Source of the DNA: Candidatus Nomurabacteria bacterium RIFCSPHIGHO2_01_FULL_40_20
GTDB lineage: Bacteria > Patescibacteriota > Minisyncoccia > Phycocordibacterales > UBA9973
Reading direction: 5' to 3'
NCBI GenBank assembly: GCA_001786835.1
Contig: MFTO01000001.1
Location: 1-49,302 of the forward strand
DNA length: 49,302 nt
Below, piece after piece: positions 35,783-44,344 of this stretch. The notes beneath the pieces were generated by a model. That model had not been told where the DNA came from and searched no databases. It was given only the letters and a program-made list of their open reading frames with translations. The position numbers and the translations under genes were made by a program. Each line of letters starts with the position of its first letter. Positions within the stretch are counted from its first letter, which is position 1.

Positions 35783-37114
35783 ATGGATAAAGAAAAAAAG
35801 AACGGGCGCGGATTTATAGACATCCTCGTAGGGCTTCAATGGGGCGACGAGGGCAAAGGTAAAAATATTGACGACCTTCTTTTATCTAAAACATATCAAG
35901 GTGTTGCTCGCTTTCAAGGCGGAGCTAATGCGGGACACACTTTAAACTCCGCCGGAGTGAGCTTCATCGGGCACATCATCCCTTCAGGGTGTTTGCATGA
36001 AGGCATAGAACTCTACATCGGAAGTGAAGTTGTGGTAGATGTGGTTTCCTTGGTAAAAGAAATAAAAGAACTCAAAGAAAAAGGTTTTGATATTCTGCCG
36101 AGACTCTACATTTCCAATCGCGCAAAATTGGTCTCCTATATGCACCCATTTTTGGACCTTGCGGACGAAGCTTATCGCCAGGGATTCGGAGGCAAAATCG
36201 GCACGACTGCCAGGGGCATCGGTCCGGCATACAGTGATTCGCGGGCCAGACGCGGGCTTCTAGTAGGAGATGTGTTGTATGAAGATTTCAGCGATAAATC
36301 AGAAAATCTTGCCTTATTTCATAAAAACTTATTAAAACTCTACGCACAGGAGTATGGCTTTGAAATTCCAATGGAAAAAATAAAAGAGTCTAGAGAAAAT
36401 TGGTTAAACGCAATTGAAGAATTACGAAAAATGAATATTTGCGAACTTTCTAAACTCATAAACGAACGACTACAAGAAGGTAAAAATATTTTAGCCGAAG
36501 GCGCGCAAGGCATAATGCTCGACATTGATTTTGGAGATTATCCAAATGTGACGAGCTCGAACACCTTGCCTGCAAATATGTGCCTCGGACTCGGAGTGCC
36601 CCACGGCTATATCAGAAATATTTACGGCGTGATGAAAGCTTATACCACCAAAGTCGGAGGCGGACATTTCCCGGCTAGAATTTCCGACGAAAAAACAGAG
36701 AAACTTTTCCAAGACGCCGGCAATGAATTTGGCGCCACCACGGGGAGACCGCGGATGTGCGGATGGCTGGATTTGTTTGCCCTTGAATACGCAATAAGAA
36801 TTTCGGGAGTTAATAAAATTTTCATAAATAAAGCCGATATCTGTCCGACAGAAAAAGTAAAAGTCGTCACCGCCTATAAAAAAGATGGGAAAATCACGGA
36901 GGAATTCCCTCTCCGGCTCAACGACATCACCGAAGTCACCACGCAAGATTTGCCCGGCTGGGGCCAAGCGAACTTCGGCGTCAATAAAAAAGAAAACGCC
37001 TCGCCCGAACTCCTAACCTATTTAAACTATGTAAAACAAAAACTCGCCCCCTTCGGCGCCGAAATCATCTCCGTCGGCACCGGCCCCTCCCGTGAGCATT
37101 CGTTTGAGTTTTAG
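35783..37114 (+). CDS. purA: Adenylosuccinate synthetase
   Basis: GTP-dependent first step from IMP to AMP. Conserved blocks: GLQWGDEGKGKNIDDLL (P-loop, with NID for the usual IVD), QGGANAGHTL, GTTARGIGPAYSDSRARRG, GAQGIMLDIDFGDYPNVTSS, TTGRPRMCGWLDL. 443 aa, complete. It follows guaB by 15 nt. GuaA lies about 2.2 kb further on the other strand, so the purine interconversion genes cluster here. Confidence 0.96.
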   Translation: MDKEKKNGRGFIDILVGLQWGDEGKGKNIDDLLLSKTYQGVARFQGGANAGHTLNSAGVSFIGHIIPSGCLHEGIELYIGSEVVVDVVSLVKEIKELKEKGFDILPRLYISNRAKLVSYMHPFLDLADEAYRQGFGGKIGTTARGIGPAYSDSRARRGLLVGDVLYEDFSDKSENLALFHKNLLKLYAQEYGFEIPMEKIKESRENWLNAIEELRKMNICELSKLINERLQEGKNILAEGAQGIMLDIDFGDYPNVTSSNTLPANMCLGLGVPHGYIRNIYGVMKAYTTKVGGGHFPARISDEKTEKLFQDAGNEFGATTGRPRMCGWLDLFALEYAIRISGVNKIFINKADICPTEKVKVVTAYKKDGKITEEFPLRLNDITEVTTQDLPGWGQANFGVNKKENASPELLTYLNYVKQKLAPFGAEIISVGTGPSREHSFEF

Positions 37115-37128
37115 TAACAAAAAGAACA

Positions 37129-37710
37129 ATGGATAATAACACATCCTTTAATTCAACAATATATTCTTACGACAAAACAAAAGTTGGAAAAAGAATAGCA
37201 AGAAGCACAGATCGCTCTGTCTATAAATATGGAGAAAATGAGGTGATTAAATTCTCTTTCCTTGTCTTTTTTGTAAAAAAAATACGCAACAAGATGTTGA
37301 ATGATTATACAACTTGCAAAAAGTATTTAAAAGATTATTTAGTTATAACTACCGACGTAAGCAATCCTCTAAGAAGAGAACATATAGAGATTCAACCTTT
37401 CATACAAGGAGAAATTTTCTCATTAAAGCATACTAAAGATCCTAAACTGAGAATTCAATTAAAAGAAATTGTAGATATATCAGAAAAAATTATCAATGAT
37501 GGTTACAAAGAGGTAGATCTTGTAGGGCATGGCGGAATGTTTACTTTATGTTTAAGCAATATATTAGTAGACAAACAAGGAAAACTCAATATCGTTGATA
37601 TAACTTTCCTAGAAACTCGCTCTCTTGGTTTTGTGGGGTATTTTATAGCACCTTTTATTCCAATAATAAAAGCCCGCCAAAAGTATATAATTAATCGTTT
37701 TCTTAATTGA
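37129..37710 (+). CDS. Hypothetical protein with remote kinase-like C terminus
   Basis: 193 aa, 14 nt after purA. The segment HGGMFTLCLSNILVDKQGKL followed by NIVDITFLETRS resembles the catalytic loop (HGDxxxxNILVD) and DFG-like strand of aminoglycoside/small kinases, and VYKYGENEVIKFSF could be the ATP-binding strand, so a kinase-like fold is plausible. The loop Asp after HG is absent (HGGM), so activity is doubtful. The C-terminal FVGYFIAPFIPIIKAR is hydrophobic and may touch the membrane. Family not assigned. Confidence 0.5.
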   Translation: MDNNTSFNSTIYSYDKTKVGKRIARSTDRSVYKYGENEVIKFSFLVFFVKKIRNKMLNDYTTCKKYLKDYLVITTDVSNPLRREHIEIQPFIQGEIFSLKHTKDPKLRIQLKEIVDISEKIINDGYKEVDLVGHGGMFTLCLSNILVDKQGKLNIVDITFLETRSLGFVGYFIAPFIPIIKARQKYIINRFLN

Positions 37711-37827
37711 GAAACTAAAAAAACTCCGTATTTAAGTATTCTCAGTAAAAGTGATTCAACCTTTTTATTTATTGTGCTTTGTGGTATAAAAATCTAGATA
37801 AAACAAGTTCTTAACGCTTAAAAAACT

Positions 37828-37842
37828 CCCACAGGAGGGGGC
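37828..37842 (+). promoter_or_regulatory. Shine-Dalgarno within a small hairpin
   Basis: CTCC and GGAG flank CACA, so the strong SD upstream of the 125-aa membrane protein can be paired. This is the clearest SD in the window and contrasts with the leaderless genes. Confidence 0.45.
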
Positions 37843-37848
37843 ATTACT

Positions 37849-38226
37849 ATGAACACGATTGATCTTTCTCTCAGAACAGCTTCTGTATTAGTAGCTGTTC
37901 TGTTGATCTACCAACGATTCTTCAGTAAAGGAGGAAGCACTAGACACGTCGTTGGAGGAATAACTACAATGTTTCTCGGTATCCTCATCCTCATATTGGT
38001 AACAATCCGAGGCTTTGGAAAAGAAACTCCGATGACAATGGAATATGGAACACATATTGCAACAGGAACACTTTTTTTTGTTTTGTTATTCGTAACTGTC
38101 GCATTAGGCCTAAAAGCAAAACTAACGAAGAAGCATTCCCCTTTGCATCGCCCAATGGCAAATGCTACATTAGCATCTTTAGTCCTCACTCTCCTTGCAG
38201 CAGCTGTATCCATTACCTCCCATTAA
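37849..38226 (+). CDS. Hypothetical four-helix membrane protein
   Basis: 125 aa with four predicted membrane helices (about residues 8-24, 36-54, 67-87, 101-121). Conserved-looking His residues lie at helix ends (YGTHIATG, KHSPLHRPMAN), reminiscent of heme-binding or DUF420-like membrane proteins; not assigned. Unlike most neighbours it has a strong Shine-Dalgarno (AGGAGGGGG) 8 nt before the ATG and a leader of about 50 nt; CTCC-CACA-GGAG could hide that site in a hairpin. A strong terminator follows. Confidence 0.65.
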   Translation: MNTIDLSLRTASVLVAVLLIYQRFFSKGGSTRHVVGGITTMFLGILILILVTIRGFGKETPMTMEYGTHIATGTLFFVLLFVTVALGLKAKLTKKHSPLHRPMANATLASLVLTLLAAAVSITSH

Positions 38227-38229
38227 ACC

Positions 38230-38276
38230 AGCGGTTCTCTAGAAACTTAAAAACTTCTAGAGAACCGCTTTTTTTA
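38230..38276 (+). terminator. Strong rho-independent terminator
   Basis: A 15-bp perfect stem AGCGGTTCTCTAGAA / TTCTAGAGAACCGCT with a 10-nt loop and a T-run. Confidence 0.9.
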
Positions 38277-38291
38277 TTTACTGAAACACAT

Positions 38292-38297
38292 TATAAT
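38292..38297 (+). promoter_or_regulatory. -10 element of the GNAT gene
   Basis: TATAAT is followed by 6 nt and the ATG at 38304; no TG extension here. Confidence 0.55.
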
Positions 38298-38303
38298 TAG
38301 AAA

Positions 38304-38783
38304 ATGGAAGGTACTTTTTTACGACAGTCTGAGGAGAAAGATGAAAAGGCGGTTTATGATTTGCATGTTGCTGGACTCAAGCAATCTGAAAGTTATATTG
38401 CTGATCCGAGTTCAAGAGAAGAGCTTGATAAGGACTTAAAAAATATAAAAGAATCTTATATTGATAATGGTGGAGAATTTTTAGTACTCACAACTACTGA
38501 CAATGAAATTATCGGTATGGGTGGACTACGCAAAATTGACGACACAACGTCAGAAATAAAAAGAATGCGGGTTAATCTAGGTTTTCAAGGTAAAGGACTC
38601 GGTAGTCTAATTTTAGATAAACTCATAGAGAAAGCAAAAGAATTGGGTTATAAAAAATTAATCTTAGACACAGCACTCAAACAAAAAGTCGCTCAGCATT
38701 TGTATGAATCACGAGGATTTAAAGAATCAAACCGCGGAGAAGTCTTCGGCCAAGAAACCATATACTACGAACTAGAATTATAA
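38304..38783 (+). CDS. GNAT-family N-acetyltransferase
   Basis: 159 aa. The acetyl-CoA pyrophosphate loop is RVNLGFQGKGLGSLILDKLI (Q/RxxGxG/A motif), preceded by strand EIIGMGGLRKID and followed by AQHLYESRGFKESNR, the typical GNAT C-terminal motif. The acceptor substrate (protein N terminus, antibiotic, metabolite) is not readable. Monocistronic, with its own -10 and a following terminator. Confidence 0.9.
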   Translation: MEGTFLRQSEEKDEKAVYDLHVAGLKQSESYIADPSSREELDKDLKNIKESYIDNGGEFLVLTTTDNEIIGMGGLRKIDDTTSEIKRMRVNLGFQGKGLGSLILDKLIEKAKELGYKKLILDTALKQKVAQHLYESRGFKESNRGEVFGQETIYYELEL

Positions 38784-38787
38784 ATAA

Positions 38788-38820
38788 AGAGACCTCCCAG
38801 TTTCATGGAAGGCCTTTTGT
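38788..38820 (+). terminator. Terminator after the GNAT gene
   Basis: GACCTCC pairs with GGAAGGCC using wobble, followed by four T; weaker than its neighbours. Confidence 0.45.
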
Positions 38821-38840
38821 TCTCAGAACAACGCATTACG

Positions 38841-39152
38841 TTATCTGAAGATTTTCACGATTATTGCTTTCGCAACATGAGCATTGATCGGTCCGTCAGC
38901 CCCATCTGCAAAAACGAAGGTGGTGTCCTTTGTATACATATTTCCTTCTGCTACGTCCCAACCCTGCTCAGCTACATTCCACAGGAAGATAGTGTCCATC
39001 TCTTGCAGTTTTGCAAAGCTGTCATCTTCAACGACGACATCTGCACCCTGGTAAATGAGACGACACTTAGCAGATGGAGTATCGAGGAAGCAACCTGAGC
39101 AACTGGACAACGAAACACATGCGATCGAAAGAGAGAACAATAGCGTTTTCAT
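38841..39152 (-). CDS. Small secreted lipoprotein, unknown function
   Basis: 103 aa with a lipoprotein signal peptide (basic MK, hydrophobic LLFSLSIACVS, lipobox LSSC at about residues 15-18). The mature part has four further Cys (CSGCF, AKCRL) and a beta-rich pattern (AEQGWDVAEGNMYTKDTTFV). Not recognised. It is convergent with the GNAT gene. The start has a long leader with TATAAT about 20 nt up and no close -10, unlike the leaderless genes. Confidence 0.6.
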   Translation of the reverse strand: MKTLLFSLSIACVSLSSCSGCFLDTPSAKCRLIYQGADVVVEDDSFAKLQEMDTIFLWNVAEQGWDVAEGNMYTKDTTFVFADGADGPINAHVAKAIIVKIFR

Positions 39153-39283
39153 GGCAAAAACTTTGATTTGATTATAAAAATCAGCAAAATTTACTTACTT
39201 TTATAACCAAACCAAAAGCCATTATCTGAGTAGAAGTATAGCATACAATTACCTATTTGTCAATAGTAAATTGACCAAAATGA

Positions 39284-40810
39284 CTACTCAAACTCCGTAG
39301 TTGCTGGGGGTTTGGGGGTCATGTCAAAAAATACACGAACAATGTCTTTGTGCTTGATGAGGGCGCTGGTAATTTCATCTGCAACTTCGGGTGGAAAGTG
39401 GTAACCTTTTGCAGTCATAAAGTCCACCGTCTGCACTGCACGCACAGCAAGAGAGTGGCCATATACTCGCTCGTCACCTTTAACTCCCACCGAGTTGATG
39501 CCGAGCATAGCGACGATGAGTTGAGAAATTTGTTTATCTAAATTGTGTCTCACCAAAATCTCTCTTACTTTGGCATCCGCTTCTCTCACTAGAGCCATTT
39601 TCTCTGCATCAACCGGAGTGCCGACGACACGCAGATACAACCCCGGCCCGGGGAAGGGCGCGCGGTTGTAAACACTCTCCGGCAAGCCGAGAGTTTTGCC
39701 CAGCTCTCGCACTTCGTATTTAAAAAGATGCCGGAGCGGGTGCAGGTCATCCACTTCAAAACCGAGCCCCACATTGTGGTGCGTTTTAATCATTGCCGAC
39801 TCCCCCACTTGTCCGCTCTCAATGATGTCGGTCGCTAGGGTCCCTTGCGCGATGAACTTTGCTTTGTGTTTTAAAATCTCCGCTTCAAAAACTTTTTTGT
39901 AAACTTCGCGGAATTTTTCTCGTTTTTCTTCGGCGTCAATAGTTTTGCCGATATTTTCTAAAAAATCCGCTTTGGCGTCAACGATGCTTATCTTTTTTAC
40001 TCCGGCAGACGTTACATTTTTCTTGAGCTCCTCCATTTCGCCCTCTCGCAGTCCACCAGTATCAATCGCAAGGCACACCAAACGCTCCCCGAGTGCCGGA
40101 GCGAGGATTCCTGCCAAAACCGTAGAATCCACTCCACCGGAAACTCCCAAGACCACTTTATTTTTCTCGCCAACTATCCTCTTCACTTCCTCTTCCATCT
40201 CAACAATCAAATCTTTAGGGTCCCAATCTTTTACACAATGAGCTAAATTTATAAAATTCTGCAGAATTTTTTTGCCTTCTTTGGTATCGGTCACTTCCGG
40301 ATGAAATTGCACACCCAAGACGCGATTATTTTTATCCGTCATCCCGGCTATACCCTCTGATATGGCGATAGATTCAAAACCCTCCGGAATTTTTGTCACT
40401 GTATCGCCGTGGCTCGCCCAAACTTCGGTCTCTTTTGCTACACCTATAAAAAGCGGATGCGAAGTTTTTAATTTCACTTTAGCTGGTCCATATTCGCGAT
40501 GCCCCAGTGGTCTGTCCACATTTCCACCCAAAGTATACGCCAAAAGTTGCATACCATAACAAATTCCTAAAACTACATACTTGGCGCCAGAGGTATCAAG
40601 AGAAGCCGGTAGTTTGGGAGCGTTTTCACTATAGACACTCCAATTACTTCCAGAGAGAATTACACTTTTCGGATTATTTTCTTTGAGCCAGATTTCGGCT
40701 TTCTCGGATGGTAAAATAATACTTCGCACTCCGAGCTCTCGCAGAGTCCGCCCGATAACGAGAGTGTATTGTGAGCCATAATCCACGATTAATATTTGAA
40801 TACCGTCCAT
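39284..40810 (-). CDS. guaA: GMP synthase (glutamine-hydrolysing)
   Basis: Converts XMP to GMP using glutamine and ATP. The GATase domain has catalytic Cys in LGICYGMQLLAYTLGG and His/Glu in FHPEVTDT; the PP-loop is LGVSGGVDSTVLAG; the C-terminal dimerisation domain ends in DMTPKPPATTEFE. The ATG at 40810 is chosen as it gives the family N terminus (GIQILIVDYGSQYT); a frame from 40855 would overlap priA. TGT-TATATT lies 9 nt before the ATG; an in-frame ATT directly precedes the ATG at the 6-nt position. Divergent from priA. Confidence 0.95.
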   Translation of the reverse strand: MDGIQILIVDYGSQYTLVIGRTLRELGVRSIILPSEKAEIWLKENNPKSVILSGSNWSVYSENAPKLPASLDTSGAKYVVLGICYGMQLLAYTLGGNVDRPLGHREYGPAKVKLKTSHPLFIGVAKETEVWASHGDTVTKIPEGFESIAISEGIAGMTDKNNRVLGVQFHPEVTDTKEGKKILQNFINLAHCVKDWDPKDLIVEMEEEVKRIVGEKNKVVLGVSGGVDSTVLAGILAPALGERLVCLAIDTGGLREGEMEELKKNVTSAGVKKISIVDAKADFLENIGKTIDAEEKREKFREVYKKVFEAEILKHKAKFIAQGTLATDIIESGQVGESAMIKTHHNVGLGFEVDDLHPLRHLFKYEVRELGKTLGLPESVYNRAPFPGPGLYLRVVGTPVDAEKMALVREADAKVREILVRHNLDKQISQLIVAMLGINSVGVKGDERVYGHSLAVRAVQTVDFMTAKGYHFPPEVADEITSALIKHKDIVRVFFDMTPKPPATTEFE

Positions 40811-40833
40811 AATGGAGTAAATATAACACATTG

Positions 40834-40842
40834 TGCTAGAAT
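40834..40842 (+). promoter_or_regulatory. Extended -10 promoter of priA
   Basis: TGC-TAGAAT is followed by 6 nt and the ATG at 40849. It shares a 38-bp intergenic gap with the guaA promoter. Confidence 0.6.
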
Positions 40843-40848
40843 AAAAAA

Positions 40849-42783
40849 ATGACACCGAAAACCAAGGTTGTTACTATAATTCCTTTTAAAAAAGGGCCTT
40901 TCGGCAACAACTTGACTTATTTTTCAAATAAAGACATCAAGTCGGGAGACATCGTGGAGACTATGCTCCGCAGTAAAAAAATTCTCGGACTGGTGATTTC
41001 GGCGGAAGACGCCACTCTGCACAAGAGCGAAATCAAAAAGATGAATTTTGATTTGAAAAAAATCGTGGGGGTAAAAGAGTATTCACTTTTCGACAAAGAA
41101 TTTTTGGCTAGCTTGAGAGAAACCAGTAAATATTTTGCCATCCGCGAAAACGATGTGGCTTCCGCGCTTATCCCGTCTGTTTTGAAAGAAAATTATGACA
41201 AGATAGCGAAGTTTTCTGCTGATACGAAGAATAACAAGGAAAATTCAAAAGAAAAAACCCGAGCGGAAAAATTATTACTTCAAGAAAAGCCGGAAGATCG
41301 AATTTCTTTTTATAAAACCCTTATTCGAGGCTCTTTTGCGGAAAAAAAATCGGTGTTTATGGTATTGCCAACTCTAAAAGATATCGAGGAATTAGAAAAA
41401 GAGCTCGGTCGGGGCATAGAACAATTCACCATAAAACTCCATAGCGAAATCAGTCCTAAAAAAATTCTCTCGGGTATTGAAAAAATTTTGACCTTACCCC
41501 ATCCGGTGTTCATTTTGGGCACAGCGCCATTTTTATCCGTCCCTCGGGAAGACCTTGCTACCATTATTTTGGAGCGCGAAAATACCGGAGCTTACAGGAT
41601 GCTGGGGCACCCCTTCATTGACCTTAGGATATTTGCAGAAATTTTCGCTTCCAAAATAAACGCGAAATTTATCCTCGCCGATACACTACTTCGTTTGGAG
41701 TCTATCGCGCGAATAGAATTTGATTATTTTACGCCCATCTCCCCTTTATCTTACAGAATAAATTTTGAGGGAGAAATAGAGATTCTAGACATGGGAGAAA
41801 AATTCCAAGTGCTGAAAGGACTCGCCAAAGAAGAAATGACGGGAAGGTTAGTGAAAAAACAAAATATTTTTATTTTTACTCTCCGCAAGGGACTCGCCAC
41901 TCTGACTCTGTGTCGAGATTGTGGAGAAACACTTTTTTGCGAGAAATGTTCTGCGCCCCTGGTGCTTTATTTTTCCAAAGACGGCAAGAAAAGAATGTTC
42001 GTTTGTAATAAATGCAACACTGAAAAAAGCTCGGATACTGTTTGCCCCGATTGCGGAAGCTGGAACTTGATGCCACTCGGAATCGGAGTAGACACGGTAT
42101 ATGAGGAAATAAAAAAAGATTTTCCTAAAGCTAAAATTTTCAAACTAAGTAAGGAGTCCGTAAAAAATCAAAAAGGTGCAGAAAAAATCATCAAAGAATT
42201 TGAAGAATCTTCGGGCTCTATTTTAGTAGGCACCCAAATGGCGCTCCCATATCTCAAAGAAAAAGTGCCTCTCTCCATCATCGCTTCTTTTGATACGCTT
42301 TGGAGCATTCCGAATTTTAAGATGAGCGAGAAAATCATAGAGATCCTAATCGCTCTGGTTTCTAAAACTAAAGATAAAATAATTATTCAAACCAAAAACA
42401 CGAAAGACGATGCTCTCCTCGCGGTGAAGGGAGAAAATTTGAGCTCTTTTGTGCGCGAAGAATTAAGAATCAGAAAAAAATTGGGTTATCCGCCTTATAA
42501 AAGATTTATCAAAATTGCTTACACTGGTAATAATCTTGAAGTCTCTAGAGCTAGAGAGTTCTTGCAAAAAACATTTGCAGGGTATAGTCCGGAGATTTTT
42601 GGCGGTTTTATCACAAAAACAAAAAACAAATATTCCACAAACGCGCTTATAAAACTAGACCAAAAAGAGTGGTCTGTGCCCGCGCTTTCCTTGTCTTCCT
42701 CCGTAGACGAACGGCTCTCCTCTCTCCTTTCTTCCCTCCCGCCATCTTTCACGGTCTCTGTAGACCCGGAAAATCTGCTTTAA
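40849..42783 (+). CDS. priA: PriA-like primosomal protein lacking ATPase motifs
   Basis: PriA restarts stalled forks. The N-terminal 3'-DNA-binding domain, the zinc-binding insertion (CRDCGETLFCEKC ... CNKC ... CPDCGSW, about residues 355-405), and the C-terminal region (LVGTQMALPYLKEKVPLSII; KLGYPPYKRF) are recognisable. The helicase core is degenerate: no GxTGSGKT Walker A is found near residue 158 (YKTLIRGSFAEKKSVFMVLP), DEEH is ILERENT, and GSATP is ADTLL. 644 aa versus about 730. Inferred: a helicase-dead loading scaffold. It is followed 19 nt later by a VKOR gene. Confidence 0.87.
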   Translation: MTPKTKVVTIIPFKKGPFGNNLTYFSNKDIKSGDIVETMLRSKKILGLVISAEDATLHKSEIKKMNFDLKKIVGVKEYSLFDKEFLASLRETSKYFAIRENDVASALIPSVLKENYDKIAKFSADTKNNKENSKEKTRAEKLLLQEKPEDRISFYKTLIRGSFAEKKSVFMVLPTLKDIEELEKELGRGIEQFTIKLHSEISPKKILSGIEKILTLPHPVFILGTAPFLSVPREDLATIILERENTGAYRMLGHPFIDLRIFAEIFASKINAKFILADTLLRLESIARIEFDYFTPISPLSYRINFEGEIEILDMGEKFQVLKGLAKEEMTGRLVKKQNIFIFTLRKGLATLTLCRDCGETLFCEKCSAPLVLYFSKDGKKRMFVCNKCNTEKSSDTVCPDCGSWNLMPLGIGVDTVYEEIKKDFPKAKIFKLSKESVKNQKGAEKIIKEFEESSGSILVGTQMALPYLKEKVPLSIIASFDTLWSIPNFKMSEKIIEILIALVSKTKDKIIIQTKNTKDDALLAVKGENLSSFVREELRIRKKLGYPPYKRFIKIAYTGNNLEVSRAREFLQKTFAGYSPEIFGGFITKTKNKYSTNALIKLDQKEWSVPALSLSSSVDERLSSLLSSLPPSFTVSVDPENLL

Positions 42784-42787
42784 ATTG

Positions 42788-42796
42788 TGTTAAAAT
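42788..42796 (+). promoter_or_regulatory. Extended -10 promoter of the VKOR gene
   Basis: TGT-TAAAAT is followed by 6 nt and the ATG at 42803; it starts 4 nt after the priA stop. Confidence 0.55.
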
Positions 42797-42802
42797 ATTT
42801 TT

Positions 42803-43213
42803 ATGACAGCGCTTACTTTACTTTTCACACTCGCCTCAATCGGTATCAGTGAGACGGTTTACCTTATCCGCACTAGGGAAAAGGCCGAACTTCCTGTCTG
42901 CCCGATTGGTGAGGGTTGCGCTGTGGTGCTCACCAGCCGGTGGAGTAAGATTTTAATTATTCCAAATGATGTAATGGGTTTTCTGGCTTACATAGCTATT
43001 GCCTTTATGTCTGCTCTGCTCTTAATAGAAGTAGAACCCACGGCGCTCTTTAGTCTAGCGCTTAAAATTTTAGTCGGTTTCGCGTCTTTAGCTTCAATAT
43101 TTTTCACTTATCTCCAAGCTCGTGTTATCCGCGCTTGGTGCTTTTGGTGCCTAATGTCAGCTTGCACGATTTGGCTTATGGGACTTATAATAATCTTTAG
43201 TAAAACAATTTAA
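42803..43213 (+). CDS. Vitamin K epoxide reductase-family protein
   Basis: 136 aa with four membrane helices. Bacterial VKOR reoxidises DsbA-like proteins with quinone to form disulfides. The loop Cys pair is in PVCPIGEGCAVVLTSRWSKI and the active-site CxxC is WCFWCLMSA in the last helix pair. No fused thioredoxin domain. A DoxX-like membrane protein follows 19 nt downstream, so a small redox or oxidative-folding unit is possible. Extracellular Cys-rich products are a plausible need, but nothing in the sequence links it to the Cys-rich paralogues. Confidence 0.88.
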   Translation: MTALTLLFTLASIGISETVYLIRTREKAELPVCPIGEGCAVVLTSRWSKILIIPNDVMGFLAYIAIAFMSALLLIEVEPTALFSLALKILVGFASLASIFFTYLQARVIRAWCFWCLMSACTIWLMGLIIIFSKTI

Positions 43214-43232
43214 ACCAAAATAAACAAATAGC

Positions 43233-43625
43233 ATGAATAAAACAGCATACAATATTTTAAGAGTTGGCTTGGGAATCACTTTTCTCTGGATTGGGATAAT
43301 CATTCTCAAAGAACCGGAGGCTTGGGGAAGCTATATTCAAAATTGGGTGGTAGAGTTATTGCCACTGCCAATAAAAGACATCATGATAAGCACGGCTATT
43401 CTAGACATTATCATTGGCTTTTTATTACTTATAGATACTTGGGTGTGGATTGCCGCGATTGTCGGCGCGCTTCACTTGGTAGTGGTGCTCGTGGTAAGTG
43501 GAATTACCGAAATCACAGTGCGAGACCTAGGCATAATGGCTGGAATGTTTGCCCTGTTTGCGCAAACCCTACCTCAATCTATAATTCAAAAGTTCAAACG
43601 CAAACCTACGCCACTAGCACCGTAA
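43233..43625 (+). CDS. DoxX-like membrane protein
   Basis: 130 aa, four helices, DoxX pattern: ILRVGLGITFLWIGIIILKE, ISTAILDIIIGFLLLI, VRDLGIMAGMFALFAQ. DoxX proteins take part in quinone or thiol redox chemistry in other bacteria; the role here is unproven. It follows VKOR by 19 nt. The C-terminal end overlaps the convergent rsmI gene by 20 nt. Confidence 0.8.
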   Translation: MNKTAYNILRVGLGITFLWIGIIILKEPEAWGSYIQNWVVELLPLPIKDIMISTAILDIIIGFLLLIDTWVWIAAIVGALHLVVVLVVSGITEITVRDLGIMAGMFALFAQTLPQSIIQKFKRKPTPLAP

Positions 43626-44277
43626 ACTCTCCTTTTTGTTTTACCGGATTTTTAGTTAGATATTCCAGCATTTCTTTTGCCGAGCCGGTTTTTATTTCTT
43701 CGTAAATTTTGGTGAGCTCGCGCGCGAGGCAGACTTTTTTGTCGGGGCAAAATTTTTGCAAAGATTCCAGAGTTTTCAAAATCCGATGTGGGGATTCGTA
43801 AAACACGACTGTGCGTTTAGACTGCGCAATTTCTTTAAACAAAGTTTCTCGGCCCTTTTTGTGTGGTAGAAATCCTAAGAATGTAAATTCATGGGTCGGA
43901 AGTCCGGACGCCGAGAGCGCAGTAATCACCGCTGTCGCTCCCGGAATCGGAATGACTTCTACATCCCTAAGCTCTGTTTTTATTTTAGACACAAGCATCG
44001 CACCGGGGTCAGATATCCCCGGAGTGCCAGCGTCTGATACCAAAGCCAAATCTTTACCACTTCGCAAGAGCTCAAAAATTTTGTCAGTTTTCCCAAGCTT
44101 ACTCTGAGCGTGATAACTCATAGTGGGCTTTTGGATGCTGTATTTTTGTAAAATTTTACCTGTCTCCCTAGTATTCTCACAAAGCACCAAATCCACGCTC
44201 TTGAGCGTTTCTATAGCCCGAAGCGTTATATCCCCCATATTTCCAATAGGCGTGGCTACTACGTAAAATTTGCTCAT
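43606..44277 (-). CDS. rsmI: 16S rRNA (cytidine-1402-2'-O)-methyltransferase
   Basis: SAM-dependent enzyme of the tetrapyrrole methylase fold that 2'-O-methylates C1402 in the decoding centre. YVVATPIGNMGDITLRAIET, CENTRETGKILQKY, and LVSDAGTPGISDPGAMLV are diagnostic; HEFTFLGFLPHKKGRETLF and FYESPHRILKTLE follow. 223 aa, slightly shorter than E. coli (286), missing the C-terminal tail as is common in reduced genomes. TGC-TAATAT lies 6 nt before its ATG. Confidence 0.95.
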   Translation of the reverse strand: MSKFYVVATPIGNMGDITLRAIETLKSVDLVLCENTRETGKILQKYSIQKPTMSYHAQSKLGKTDKIFELLRSGKDLALVSDAGTPGISDPGAMLVSKIKTELRDVEVIPIPGATAVITALSASGLPTHEFTFLGFLPHKKGRETLFKEIAQSKRTVVFYESPHRILKTLESLQKFCPDKKVCLARELTKIYEEIKTGSAKEMLEYLTKNPVKQKGEFTVLVA

Positions 44278-44283
44278 TTGGAA

Positions 44284-44292
44284 ATATTAGCA
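44284..44292 (-). promoter_or_regulatory. Extended -10 promoter of rsmI
   Basis: TGC-TAATAT ends 6 nt before the ATG at 44277. Confidence 0.6.
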
Positions 44293-44344
44293 TATTTTTG
44301 ACAAGAAACTACAATTATGACAATATATAAAAAACATTGAAATC

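Noticed and set aside
40811-40855. N-terminal extension of guaA
   Set aside because: Family N terminus begins at 40810, and the extension would cover both promoters and the priA start.
42542-42557. TCTCTAG/CTAGAGA palindrome in priA
   Set aside because: Short, encodes SRARE in an ordinary helix, no sign of an inserted peptide.
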